Below are positions 28,101-41,200 of a DNA stretch of 64,000 nt, in pieces; within the stretch, counting starts at the first letter, position 1; each line of letters opens with the position of its first letter. Below the pieces are notes generated by a model. That model was not told the origin of the DNA and ran no database searches. It saw only the letters and a program-made list of their open reading frames with translations. The translations under genes were made by a program, and so were the position numbers. Origin of the DNA: Zantedeschia hybrid cultivar (lineage: Eukaryota > Streptophyta > Magnoliopsida > Alismatales > Araceae); assembly GCA_030544215.1 (NCBI GenBank), contig JARZZO010000014.1, positions 1,473,886-1,537,885 of the forward strand. Direction: 5' to 3'.

Positions 28101-31100
28101 ACATATGTCTGTACAGCCCGATCTCTGATCAGATGATGCGAAAAAGTCTAGATAATTAAAAACCGAGCCCCTAATAGTAAAAAAACACCCTTAACAGGCT
28201 GACTATGAACCAAGCCCAATAAATGGGTGCTGTTTTTTGATTTTTTTAAAATTTTTGGGTTGTCCGATCGGAGATCGTCTGTATAGACGTTTTGGGTATG
28301 TGGAGCTGACCTTTTTTTTTTTTCATTTTTTTTGGGATTGCATGCACTGCCATGTGGTGCTGCAAATATTACTCTACTTGCAATTATCTGCTTTTTCTAT
28401 TTAATGAAAATGTGGTAACCATACACCTTGCAAAAAAATTAAAAAGCAATGTCAGTCTGAAGAAACTTTATTCTTCAGTACTGGATCATGTTCACAGGAC
28501 CTTTTTTTTGTCCACAACTTGGAACTGGCTTTGGCTGTTTCAGTTTGGGTTTGCTGAATCTTAAAACAAGCAATGATGTGTGTGAATGTGAAACTCACTA
28601 GGCTTTACCTATGCTGTAATCTACATGTCCTTTTTAAAGTTCATGCTAGCGTGTAAGATTTTGTGGCTCAGAACAATGGTCTAATTCTCTCTATTTCTTG
28701 CTTAACTTTAAAGTTTGATTCATGGTGCTATTCTTTGATTGTTAAATTTCCTCCTGCAGAGTAATTGAGGTGCAAGAAATTCTTGATCAGCAATTGGCTG
28801 AGGAAGCAGCTGAGGCCGAGGGCGGTGGCAGTATGGCATCGATTACAAATCCTCGTAGGTCTAACAAGTAATTTCCAACTATCTATACTTGCTTTTTATC
28901 TTTAATGAATTGTGGCATTGGTCACCTTCCAAGAAAACAGAATGTCTTTTGTTTCATGTGATATCTTTTCATGCATGAGGTCATTCCTTATTTGAATGTG
29001 CATTGTGCAAACTCAAAGCATAACCACATTCATTTGCATGGAAAACTTCATTTCTGCTGTTTCCTGTAACATATCTGCTTTGATAAGGTTCGAAAGAAAA
29101 GTGTGGATTTTACCACCAATTTTATTATGATAGATCTGCTTTGATAAGGTGGTTGTGGCCTACAAAATAAAACTGTGGTGACCTACTGTTAACATCTTGG
29201 AATGTTGAAGTTTGTAATGAATCTTGTAAGACTGTATTCTCAAGAGAAAATGCATCTATATTTCAATGTTCTTAGTCAGATGGTGCTAGCCTCAGACCCT
29301 TGGGGGGGGGGGGGGAGCAGCAGTGGCTGCACATGGGTGCAACCATACATCCTGCAGAAGGCCATCTACACCCTCTCTCTTCATTCAAAAAGTTTGACAG
29401 CATCTCCATTAGATGGGAGAGCTTATCCCACATAAATGTGGGTTCAAAAATAAAATCAAAATGAAGAGAACCAAGAATGGGGCACATAGCAAGAAACAGG
29501 GTCAAGTCTCCTAACCTTGGAATGTGCAAGAGTCTTCTGGGAATCTGGAGGCTCCCCCAAGGTCTACACTCATAGACCTCCAACTTCTTTTTCCCCACGA
29601 AGCTCTCAGCTAGAGGACGGCATTTCCAATTTTTCCGAGTATCATCTGTCTTTTTCTTGAAATTTCTGAGGTCTCTCTCCCACTTTCTAAGTTTCTCTCT
29701 CTCCTATTCTCACTCTTTCTTTCTCTTCCCCTTCCTTATCTTCCCTCTCCTGTCTCTCCCTCTATGTTGAGCTGCACAGGGGAGATGTAGGCAGGGCATA
29801 GACACCCAACTACTTTATAGGAGGTGGGGTGGGTTGTCCCCTGCAGGGCAGAGCCACACTTAGGTTGGGTCTGGATTGGCCCACTGCTATGCCTAGTAGG
29901 AGCCCAATACCCCAGCCCATAATCCCTTTTAAAGGCCCGTAAAAAATCAGGTCCAATGTACCTCTTGCAGCCCATTAAAAAACTCATTATTCACGCCCAT
30001 GAAGAGCCATTCAGGCCCATCAATAGCCCATTTAACACAGCCCAATAACAGGTCATTAAAGGCCCAATAAACCATGGCCCATTAAAGGTTCTTATGGATC
30101 CACGAGACGTGTAATTCATGTAAAACACAGCCCCATCTAATTGATGGTTTTTTACTTTTGTGCGAGGAACCTCTCCTCTACCCTTTGATTGTACCGCCTT
30201 TACTTTTCAATAAAATTGGCCGTGCAACCCACTTTCTTGGCTTTTTCATCACTTTTTCCTTTCATCTGTTTTGATTTGTATGAGTGTGAGGGCTATTCAT
30301 CTTTCTTGTTCGGTATGCATTTAAGTTATGAATATTTATTATTTTTTGTTCGCTAATTACATATTTTGCCAAGTAAGGTCTTCATGTCGATGTCTGAGTT
30401 TATGGTCAATTATTATTTATCTCTTGAATGCTTCATTTATATTACTGTGAGTTGTTTTGCTGTTTCATATCTTTAATCTTGTACTCTACTCTCAACGGCA
30501 TCTTTGATGTTTGTATCTCAATTTATTTTATTCAACGTGGATATTCTGTCTTTTATGTAGGAAAACTACTATGGCAGCAGCTTCTCCTAGAAACATCATG
30601 CAAGAGAAGCTAAAGACACAGGGGAAAGGTTACAAGGATAAATGCTATGAGCAGATCAGGAAAACTGTTGAAGGACGATTCAATAAGTTGTTAACAGAGG
30701 TACTTATATTTTAGGGTGCTTTTCTGTTCCCTGTTGTACATAATGCCTATAACATTGGTGCTTCCTCCCTCCCCCCCTTCCTGTATTTGCTTTTGATGGC
30801 AGTGAATTTTGCAGCTTGTATTTGAGGATCTAAAGGCTGCTCTAGAGGAAGCTCGTCAGGTATTAGACTCCTCTCTCTCTCTTTTGCTCTATGTGTGTGT
30901 GTCGATTTAATTTGGTTCACGGTTGTCTATTTTTGTTAGAAGCCAGACTATATATCTGTCAGAAACAAAAAAAAAATGGTTAATAGCTTACAGCAAAGGT
31001 TCTTCCGAAAGTGGATAGTACCACAAATTCACTAAAAGGAATACAAGTAATAGGAAAAGCATGACCACAAATTCACTAAAAGGAATGCAAGTAAAAGGAA

Positions 31101-34100
31101 AAGTAATGAGTTCCCACCATGTACACAGTGATAGCTGTGGGGGCTTGAGGATACATTTATTCCATCAGAAGGGTACACATAGAGGTCAAGTTTCTAACTT
31201 GGATAAGTGTTCATGCACGGTTGCTGGCATGTGATAAACTGGCCTCTTTCATGGGTGGCATCAGCCCATACTGTTATATGTAACATGGAGGAGGAGAACA
31301 TAAATCTAATGGTGTAGTGCACTTTTTCCCAATCTGTTTTGGACTTCCTTTTGCAGAGATGGGGCTCCTTTACTGTGTGGCTTCCAAGACAGTGGATCTT
31401 TGTGGCTTATTTACCCTTAATCCACCTTTATTCAAAGGCTTGCAAACTCTCCCATCTGGTTAATGAAACTGATCTTGTTTAGTTACTGATGCTTCCCCAA
31501 AGAAGTCCTCTTATCTGATCAGTCCTCTCAGTCTTTCTAACCTAGCCCATGCTTAAGCTTCAGGCTTCTAAAGTATGTCCATGTATCTCCAAAGGAGCAG
31601 CAGTTCAGGTGAAAATGGAGCAGGTTACTAAAGGCTCTCCACACTTCTCTACTGGTAATGCAAGTAATAAAGAGATGATTGGTGTCTTCATTGTGTAAAC
31701 CACAGAAAGAACAGACTGCCTCGGGTTCTGAAGCCCATTTCCTTCTCTAGACTTTGGTTCATTGAATTTCCTACAGTTACCTATGTTGCCTTGAATTAGA
31801 TTGTACATAGATTTGACTGTGAATGTTCCCTCATCTCTGTCCCAAATGAATCTGTCCTTGGTCATGGTGTCTATCAGAATTTTCGCAGTTAGTTGATACA
31901 TAATTGTTCATCTCTTCCTGATTGAGTCTTTGTCTCAGGGTAATCTCCTAGTCTATTCAATAACAGTCCTTATTTGTCAATCACCAGCTAATTCAATCTA
32001 CAGAATGTTTCTTTCAAATGAACATTCTCAGCCCATTTGTTGGTCCAGAATAGAGTATGGCGGCCATCAACAACTTTGACCTTCTTAGCCTGCTCAATCC
32101 ATTTCCCAGCCTTCACAAATATCTTTCCACGAAGGAGAAGGGAAATTTCAGTTTTCAGTCTGCAGGTAAAATACATGGAAATTGTGCTAGGATTTGGGAA
32201 CAATAATTTTCTTGGACAGAGTTGCTCCATCTGTCATCAAATCCCACAGCCATTTGGATGAGAGAGCTATACACGTATGCTGAATATTTGATACCCAGTC
32301 CTTCCTTTTTATGTGGTCTATAAACTAAGTTCGATTTAAGGAGAGAAATTCATCTGCCTGTAGCATTAGTACTCCCCATAAAAAAAGAATCCTTCTTATC
32401 TGATCAATTCTTTTGACAACATTGATTGGCATCAGAAGTAACTGACATCTAATAAACATGAATTGTAGAAAGAGCAAAAATTGGAAGTGCGATTCTACCT
32501 CCTAAAGAAAGAATTTGGAAGCTTACTCTGCCTTCTCCATAAAAAGGCTCCCAATCCGAGGCTTTCAGTTTCTTAAAATGAAGCGGAAAGCCAGGCACAT
32601 GGTGGGAAGTTTGTCAACTCTACTACCCAAGGCAGTTGCACACTCCTTGGTTCTGTCATCTAGTGTTGTCAAGATTAATTTTGCGGCCCGAACAGGATTC
32701 AAGGCTTCTAAGCGGTTGGCTAAATTTCTTAGATGTACTTAGTAGATTCCCACCCCTTATGTTGATGCAATAAGGGATAAGCTTTCAAAATAATTGCTTT
32801 CTTTGACTGCTTCGTATGTTTCTTATATGTTTTTTTTTGGAAGGTGGACTCCAAAAAAGAGCCACATTCATTGATAAAAAAGAAAAGTACACATAAAAAG
32901 AGAAAGTACACAAACAGTTCTACCAAGGTGGTAGAATAGTCACTCAAAAAAATCCCACAACCACCCTGAAAAACAAAGTTACATCACAAGCACCCAGAGA
33001 AAGAAACCCCCCCCTTTCTCAATGAACCTTTGCCATGAGAGTAGCCTATCTAACAGAGATGAGCTATCCAATGATTCTCCAGTCTTCTTGAAACGCCATT
33101 CTTGGATAAAGCAAATACATCCACTGATAATAAGAGAGGATTCCTCAAACTGTTCTTAAAAATTCTATTATTATGCTCCCTCCAGATCAAGGAATTCCGG
33201 GTCGGGTCGGGACCCAGAATCGGGACCCGGCGATCCTGACCCGATCCGATCTGGATCGGCCGGGTCGGCCGATCCAGACGAAGTCCGGTCGGTCTGACTC
33301 GGCCGGAAAAAAAAATCAGAAAAAATCAAGAAAAATCAGGAAAAATCAGAAAAAATTAAAAAAAAATCAGAAAAAATTACATACATATTATTCAACTGAT
33401 GTACAATAAGAATGAATGCAATTCATGTACATCCATAAAAAATAAACATTAAAGACAACTAACTAACTAATAATTTTTGTTGTGCATTAATTAAAAAAGA
33501 CATTGTTGTTGAAAAATACCTTAGAAAGATCACATTTGTGATCCTTCATCATCCGGTTCATAAGTTTGAGCAGGCGGGCCATAATCTGGCGACATGTATG
33601 GTGCATATCCATAGCCAAATAAGGAACTAGCGAGGTCTTCGAATCCTCTTTGAATACCTCTAGGTGTGTAAGCTTGTTAGCTTGAACTTTCTCCTGATTG
33701 TATTGGAGGGACAAAAATGTCATACTGTATAGGTGGAGGTATAGAGTACCCTTCAGTAGTGCTGCTGATGTCTGAATACAGCAGTGTAGGGGGGGTGAAA
33801 AATAGGCGGATAAGAAGGTGCATCTTCCCATGGTGGCCAATCACATCCTGCCTGTCTCTGTTGGCCTTCAAATCCCCCTTCTTGTCCTTGTCTCTTGCCT
33901 TGAGTTCCTTCAGAATGACTCGGAGGTGCGGAGTAATCTTCGTATCCTGTGTAACTGCTCCCAAGTGCAGAACCTCCTGATAGTCCAGCAGTAGCAGCGC
34001 CATCACCATCACCATCACCATCTCCATCATCATCATCATCATCATTATCATCATCAGTGGAGTCATCACTCCGCACCTGGCTTGTTTTCCTCAATCGCCT

Positions 34101-37100
34101 TCTTCTACGTCTGTAGGTTTGTCTTTCTGCCTCGTACATGCTGGCCAAGTGAGGTGGTAAAGCTGGGGTGTCCTCAGGTGTCTCTCCAGTCTGCTGAACT
34201 GTCCCTTCTTCTCCTTTTGATGGGTCCACTCATTCTTTAGACTTTCCTTTTGATTGTTTTCTCTTTTTGCTGCTCGATGACTGCAATGAAGGTCTCGCTG
34301 GCTCTTTCTCCCTTCTTCTTTGTGGATCCACCTGAGTAGCTGATCTCCTGAGTGCTGGCTGAGAGGCAGAAGTTCTAGCAGTGTCTTCTAGTGTGGCTGA
34401 CTTTCGGCGCCACTGCAGAACTAGTGCACCTCCTTCTTGTGTTGTCTGAAATTCAGGATCTCGAGCAACTACTGCATCTAATTCACCTTCTGCCCAACTC
34501 CGATCATGAGGATCAAACTCAGGCTGTGCATCTCTGGCTGCTCTGCTCTCCACCCAAGAATGCAGTGGGTGTTCTTCATCTAACAGTTCATCAATATCAA
34601 TCTGATGTACAGGCTCATCAACTGGTCTGCCAGCAAACTCCATGAATCTATGTCTTTCAAGTCTCTGTCTTTCCTGAATCTGCCTGATTTTTAGACGCAT
34701 GTTGTAGTGACAGTACACCAACTTCTCCAGCCTAGAAACCCCCAATCTGTTACGAATCTTCGTGTGAATGAGACTGAATGTACTCCAGTTTTTTTCACAT
34801 TGACTGGAAGAAGTGGTTTGACTGAGTACTCGCACTGCAACATACGCCAAAGGATTTGTGGCAGCTTGTCTGTAATTAATATGGATCCACCATTCAGCTG
34901 TTGAGAAAAAAAAGAAGACGACGATATCAATAATCATATGTAGAGTCTACATTGTAGACTAGTAACATCATTAAATTTAATATTTGACTATTTATTATGT
35001 AATTCATCTAGAGTTGTCCTCGTTACTGCAGCCCTGACGTCATTATCTCTATAAATGCCAATCTTTAATTTAAATCTCTCCATCTACAAAGTAAATATAA
35101 ATATCATAAGTTAATGATAGACGCATGCATTTTCATAAACTCCTACTTTGTATGTTACCTCTGCTAAGGCATCTATCCTTTCACTCGTATTCCTTGATAT
35201 TCTAGTAATCACGTTAGTTGTGCCTCGAAGGACCTCTCCGTCATTATGCACGCTCTCACTATACTGATACATTGGGTTGAAAAAATATCTTGCATATAAA
35301 TTGAATATTAATTAGTTATAAAACTAAATGTGAAATAAATTAATAACATAAAATCAACTTAAATAGATGAAGAATTAACCAGCAGCATGGAGATCATGAT
35401 GAAGAGTCGACTCCCATCTATCATCGATGATCCTCCACCATTTGTCATGAGAAGTAGGAAGGCTTTTGCTCAATTGCTCCTTTGCTCTATCCATGGCCTC
35501 ATACAAATATCCCATGTCATTTTTGTCATCTCCATCAACTAACCTCAAAACACGTACAAAAGGCTCAACCACTTTCAGATAGCGAGAAACCTTATCTCAA
35601 AAACTTCTCTCCCCAACTAGCGATTGCACTGCCAACGCAACTTCTCTAGCATCGGCCCTCAGTGTCCCTATATGTGCCAGAAACTCGTCAGAGTGGACTA
35701 ATTGGGCCAACTGATGCTTGTATTTACTCAGACTCTCTAAAGAAATGAAGTTGGGTGCAAATCTAGTAGGGCCAGCACGAAGAAGATCCAGTCCACCTGT
35801 ATGTTCTCTCATCATATGTAAGATCATGTTGTGACTATAAATAAATCCCGTGATCATCTGAGCATGTTGTACTACCTCAACAACAAAAGGATCTTTACCT
35901 ATGTCTTCCATCATCAAGTCAATAGAATGTGCTGCACAATGCACCTAATACAAATGGTGCCTCTTCTACATCAACAATTTACCGGCTGCTTTGTAGCTTG
36001 CTTCGTTGTCAGTGACTATCTGCACAACATTTTCTTCACCAATTTCCTCTACCACGTCATCCATTAGCATGTACAAATAATCAGCATTCTTTATTCTGTT
36101 TGAGGCATCCACAGACTTCAAAAAAATAGTGCCCTCGCTGCAATACACAAGGAAATTAATCATGGATCTTCTTGTGGTCCTTGTCTAACCATCACACATG
36201 ATGGTACAACCACGCTCCCTCCACACATTTTTGAAGTTGTCGACCCATACCTTCAAGTCATTATACTCTTCTTCAAGCCCAACATCATAAATGTAGCGAG
36301 GTGTGGGGGCCTTTACACCAGGCCCAGCATCTGCAATTGCATCCACCATCATCTAAAAATATGGACTAGATGTTGTATGTGCTGGCACACTTACATGTAA
36401 AAACCATTTCACAATTCCTTTCAAGGCATTTCTTACTGATGCCTTGACTCCTTTTAATGCTTGCGTGATTCCAGGCTGTCTGGCAGACCTTGATCTGTAC
36501 AAAAATTGGTCCATAGGACCGCGTGCCACATCTGATGTCCGTCTACAACTCAATATAGAACTAGTAGTCCTGCGACCAGAAGAACCCCTAGGAACGAATC
36601 TCTCTAGCTGAGAAGCAGCAAGCACTGATCCACCTGATGATCCTATGCCTCTTCGCCGGTCCTCATCTTCTCTATTTGTCCGCAAACTAGCACGAACAGC
36701 TCTGGTGTACTCTGCATCAGGGTCATCTGGATCTTCCTCATCCTCATCCTCCTCCTCCTCCTCCTCCTCCTCCTCCTCCTCATCATCATCATCTAAATTG
36801 ATCGGGCGTTGAACAGGTAGACTGTAATCCCTTCGTCTCTGCCGCCCTGATATCTCATCTTGCAAATCCATGTGTTGTTGAGTTGATAAATCTTTGTGTG
36901 CCTTTTTACCATTATATAAGTCCTCATTTCCTTCTTCAAGTCCAGCGGGATTGACTCACATCTACTGACGTCTCCTGATATGCCAGCAAGATGATTTTTT
37001 AGGCGATAGATGCCACCACCCATCTCCTTTCCACACCAGTTGCATTTGACCCTCCTCCTAACACTGTCCACTAGTGTGCAATGCTGCCAACCAGGATCAG

Positions 37101-38161
37101 CACCATGCTGCTCTACATCCTGTTCTGCCATATTCCTGTATAACATAAAAACAAAAAAATGCAATCAGGTTCTAACAAGTTCAATTGAGTGGTTGGACAC
37201 TCAATTGAACCTTAATCATACTAATCATACAAAAGTCCCAATTTTTAACACTTAATTAGGGCTAATTTTAACTAATTAAAGCTAATAATAGGCGATTAAT
37301 GCAAAAAAAATACACATTTATGTCTTAACAAGTTCAATTGAGTAGTTGGCACACTCAATTGAACCTTAATTACACTAATCATAAAAAAATTCTAATTTTT
37401 AATCCCTAATTAAGACTAATTCTAACTATTTAACACTAATAACATGCAATTAATGCAAAAAAATACACATTTATGTCATAACAAGTTCAATTGAGTAGTT
37501 GACACACTCAATTGAACCTTAATCACATTAATCATACAAAATTCCTAATTTTTAACCCTTAATTATGGTTAATTTTAACTAATTAACGCTAATAACATGC
37601 AATTAATGCAAAAAAATGCACATTTATGTCCTAACAAGTTCAATTGAGTGGTTGGCACACTCAATTGAACCTTAATCACACTAATCATACAAAAGTCCTA
37701 ATTTTTAACTCCTAATTAGGGTTAATTTTAACTAATTAACGCTAATAACTTGCACTTAATGCAAAAAAATGCACATCTATGTCCTAACAAGTTCAATTGA
37801 GTGGTTGACACACTCAATTGAACCTTAATCACATTAATCATACAAAAGCCCCAATTTTTAAGTCCTAATTAGGGCTAATTTTAAGAATTTTGTCTAATCA
37901 ACATGCTAATTTTTTTTTCAACCTAAATATTAATAGATCTACACAATATACACAATCATACATCATTTATAATTTTTTTATAATTTTAAAAAAATAATTC
38001 AAAATATACCTAAACTCGGATCGGGATGCGAAAAGAAAATCCGACGTCGAGGGCGGCGGTGACGGCGACCACAACAGCGGCGGCGGCTCCCGGCCGGCCG
38101 GCCGACGATGACGAGATGAAAACCTCCTCCTTTTGGTCGATATCTCAAAGAAAACTAGAAA

Positions 38162-38217
<56 letters not shown>

Positions 38218-41200
38218 GAGAGGCGGACGCCGGACGGCCGGCGGCGGCGGGGGGGCCGGCGGCGAGCAGCGCCGGTCGCCGGGGGAGGGGGAGCCGGGGA
38301 GGGGCTGGGGGAAGGGGGGCGCCAGCAGTAGAAACGCTGTTGGCGTCTGGCTCCCGATTCCTTCTAAAGGGGGGATCGGGACCGGCCCGAACCGGACCAG
38401 ATCGGGTCCGGACCGGCCGATCCGGCCCCGATTTGGTCCGGTTCGGGCCGATTTTGACCATTTTTTTTTTTTTATAAATCGGTGGGGGGGAACAGTAAAT
38501 TCCCCCCTAAATCGGATCGGGACCCGCCGATTCCGATTCGAATCGGAATCGGCCGATTCCGCAATCCATGCTCCAGATGGCCCATAACATAGCTGGAAGG
38601 CAAGATTTCTAGATATCAGGTTCCTGAGTAGTATGATATAAAGAGGCCCAAACCATGAGGAGGTCGTTGATATTGTTGACAAGAAAACCCTTGAAGACCC
38701 ATAGTCTTGAAGAAAATGCTCCAAAATAGTGTGAACAATACCACAGCTAATAAAGAGATGGTCGGCATTTTCCTTAAAACAGCCACAAAATGTGAACAAT
38801 ACCACAACTAATAAAGAGGTGGTTGGCATTTTCCTCAAAACAGCCACAAAAAGCACCCGCCTCTTCTTTCCTTGAACGTTTCTTATATGTTGATATATGT
38901 TTCCAAGTTCTGGTTATTATTTGATGCATACGTTGATCTTTCATTCAAGCTTTTCTACCATGCAGTAACTGTTACAAAACATTGTAGGTGGATGCTTAGT
39001 TGGAAAGATTCTCTTGACAACATTCTAATTACAGTTCTGTTTTCTTAAACTAGATTGGTGATGAACTGGGTGACATCTACGACCATGTGGATCCTTGTTT
39101 CCCACCAAGGTTTGTTAGCCAACATTTTCAAGGACATGTGGCCTGACCACCGTATATTTGTATCTTTTTTTGCCATATTCAGTATTAGTTGTTTCTAATT
39201 TTTTTATGTCACTTTAAAAATGCAAATAGCTTTTGATTGTCATTACTTTGCACCTTGGTGGTATCCGTGTTTCTTATAAAAGTTCTCAACCCAGTTGTGC
39301 CGCTTATGTTAATTGATTCTCATTTATCGTTATGCTTGCGCAAGTGTTGATTTTTGTACTTGTATAGAACATCCTCAAATATGTAACATGAATCACAATT
39401 TGGTACCAAATCACCTATACATCAGAGACAAGAGAGGAGTCAAGTGAGCTCCTGTGGTAGCAAATTTTCCAATTCCTGATCAAGTAGATGGAGTGATTAA
39501 TTATGTTAAAAGGTGAGGAGAAAGCTTTGTTGAAGCATCGGGACTCCCGTTCCTTCCAAGTAGCCCATAAGAAAGCTGCCACAATCAAAAGCCAAATATG
39601 CCTCTCATCTTTAAAGCTGTTAAGGCCTTCTCTGTACTTCATCTTCTCTTCATCAATAGAACTGTGACTTTCAGTCACCTTCTAAAAAAAGGCCTTCCTA
39701 AATCAAGCAGGGAGAACTTCCCACCCACCTGTGATGATGCCACAATGCATAAAGAGATGTTCAGATGTCTCTGAAAACATGCTGCGGAAAAAGTTCCTGA
39801 ATATTAGGCTTAAATTTCTTAATGTCGTGGAATTAGACCAAGGGGAATATCTATGGGACCCCCATCCAAAGTTGGTAGCCTATTCTGCATCAATTTCCAT
39901 GGGAAATTCATTTCTCCATATAAGCCTGACCCAAGGAACCCTGAGACCAGACATCCCCATAATTCAGAACTCTTGTAACGTATTTAACCGAGAAGGTACC
40001 TCTCAGTTCCCAGCTCCACCTTCTCTCATCTTCCTCATGGTCAGAGATCTGAATTGGTTGGAGTATGTCAAGTAATTCCATACTCGGAGAGCTTATGATC
40101 ATTGAAGTTCCTTCTGAAGAAGAGTTCCCACACATGGTTTGAGCCTTCTTGGAGCATGCCATGGATAGTAGAGTGTTTAGCTGTGGACAAGGCAAAAATT
40201 CTGGGAAAGCGATTGACCATAGAGGTACCATGCAGCCAGACCTCAGTCCAGAATTTAATATGTTTCCCATTCCTTAATGTGAGAGTAGCGATTGCATTAA
40301 TAACATCCCTGTAATTGAAGATGGCTCTCCAGTCGAAAATGGAGAGTCTACCTCGACTAGTTGGAATAAGCTCCCATGTGCTGCAGTCACAGAGGTATTT
40401 ATCAATAATAATGCACTTCTATGGAGGATAATTGCCATTACCCAAAAGTCACAGCCATTTAGTCAGGAAAGCAATTTTCATCTTGTCCACAGGAACCAAA
40501 CCAGCACCACCTTCCTCCTTGGGTCGACAGACCCTTTTCCAAGTGATGGGATTGAAGATTCTTCTGGAAAGGGACCGCAGGCTTCCCTTTCCAGAAGAAG
40601 GTTTGCCTAACTACCTCAATTCTTCTGATATGGTTTTAGGCATTTTGTAAACAGAGAGATAATAGACAGTGAAAGAAGACAAAACAGTCTTAGAAAGAAT
40701 CCATGTGCCCCGTCAGATAAAAGTTTAGATTTCCAACCTGCTAGTCTGTTATCAAACTTTTTGATAATAATGCTACAATCAGCCAGCTTGATTTTTTTTT
40801 TTTTGAAAAATGTGTGGATTGCACACCAATTTTATTGAAAATAAATAGAGGTGATACAATGAAAAACGGATAGGAGAGATTCCTACCCCAATAAAATGAA
40901 AGAACTACGGGCTACTTATCTCCTTTCGCCAAGCTTCAGCTGAAACCCCCCATAAATGCTTGCTCCGTAAATAAAGAAATTGCAAGACCCTCTCGCAAAT
41001 ATTTTCCACATACAGTCTACTACCCCTAAAAATGATATCATTGCGCTCCCGCTAAATACTCCAGCACACCGCATACGGCAAGAGTCGCAAAATACGACTG
41101 TCTGCTGATGATAAGTCAACCTCTTGAGACTGTTCCACAGAGCATCCAGCGATGTCAAATCCATTTGCCAATTAAGACATTTGCCAAACTGCTTCCAAAC

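Larger units (their letters stand above)
33188..38570 (-). mobile_element. hAT transposon, 5,383 bp, with perfect 8-bp target duplication
   Basis: CTCCAGAT flanks it at 33180-33187 and 38571-38578. Ends are short imperfect inverted repeats: CAAGGAATTCC on the left and, on the complement of the right end, CATGGATTGCG. Both subterminal regions are very GC-rich with GGTCGG, CCGGACCGG and palindromic GATC/GATTC words. It carries a minus-strand BED/DUF659/hATC transposase gene and, upstream of it, a 153-bp tandem repeat and a (GA)n tract. A deletion derivative of the same family is at 46512-47190. Confidence 0.92.
32818..38889 (-). mobile_element. Short 5'-truncated L1 LINE with 12-bp target duplication, carrying a nested hAT
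   Basis: GTTTCTTATATG flanks the element at 32818-32829 and 38878-38889. The minus-strand 3' tail is GTGG...CCAC at 32865-32844 with an A run at its end. Without the inserted hAT and one copy of its duplicated target, the LINE is only about 657 bp: the zf-RVT part (CGCFKENADHLFISCG) at 38860-38730 and the 3' region at 33179-32830. A 61-bp segment at 38731 is tandemly repeated at 38792. Confidence 0.85.

Noticed and set aside
33753..34937. Two separate genes on the minus strand (235 and 158 codons)
   Set aside because: The first holds the hATC domain and the second the low-complexity tail of the same transposase; a single TGA separates them.
38026..38856. Long open frames across the GC-rich hAT end
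   Set aside because: They read through a (GA)n tract, GC-rich subterminal repeats and the adjacent LINE in one frame; this is composition, not a gene.
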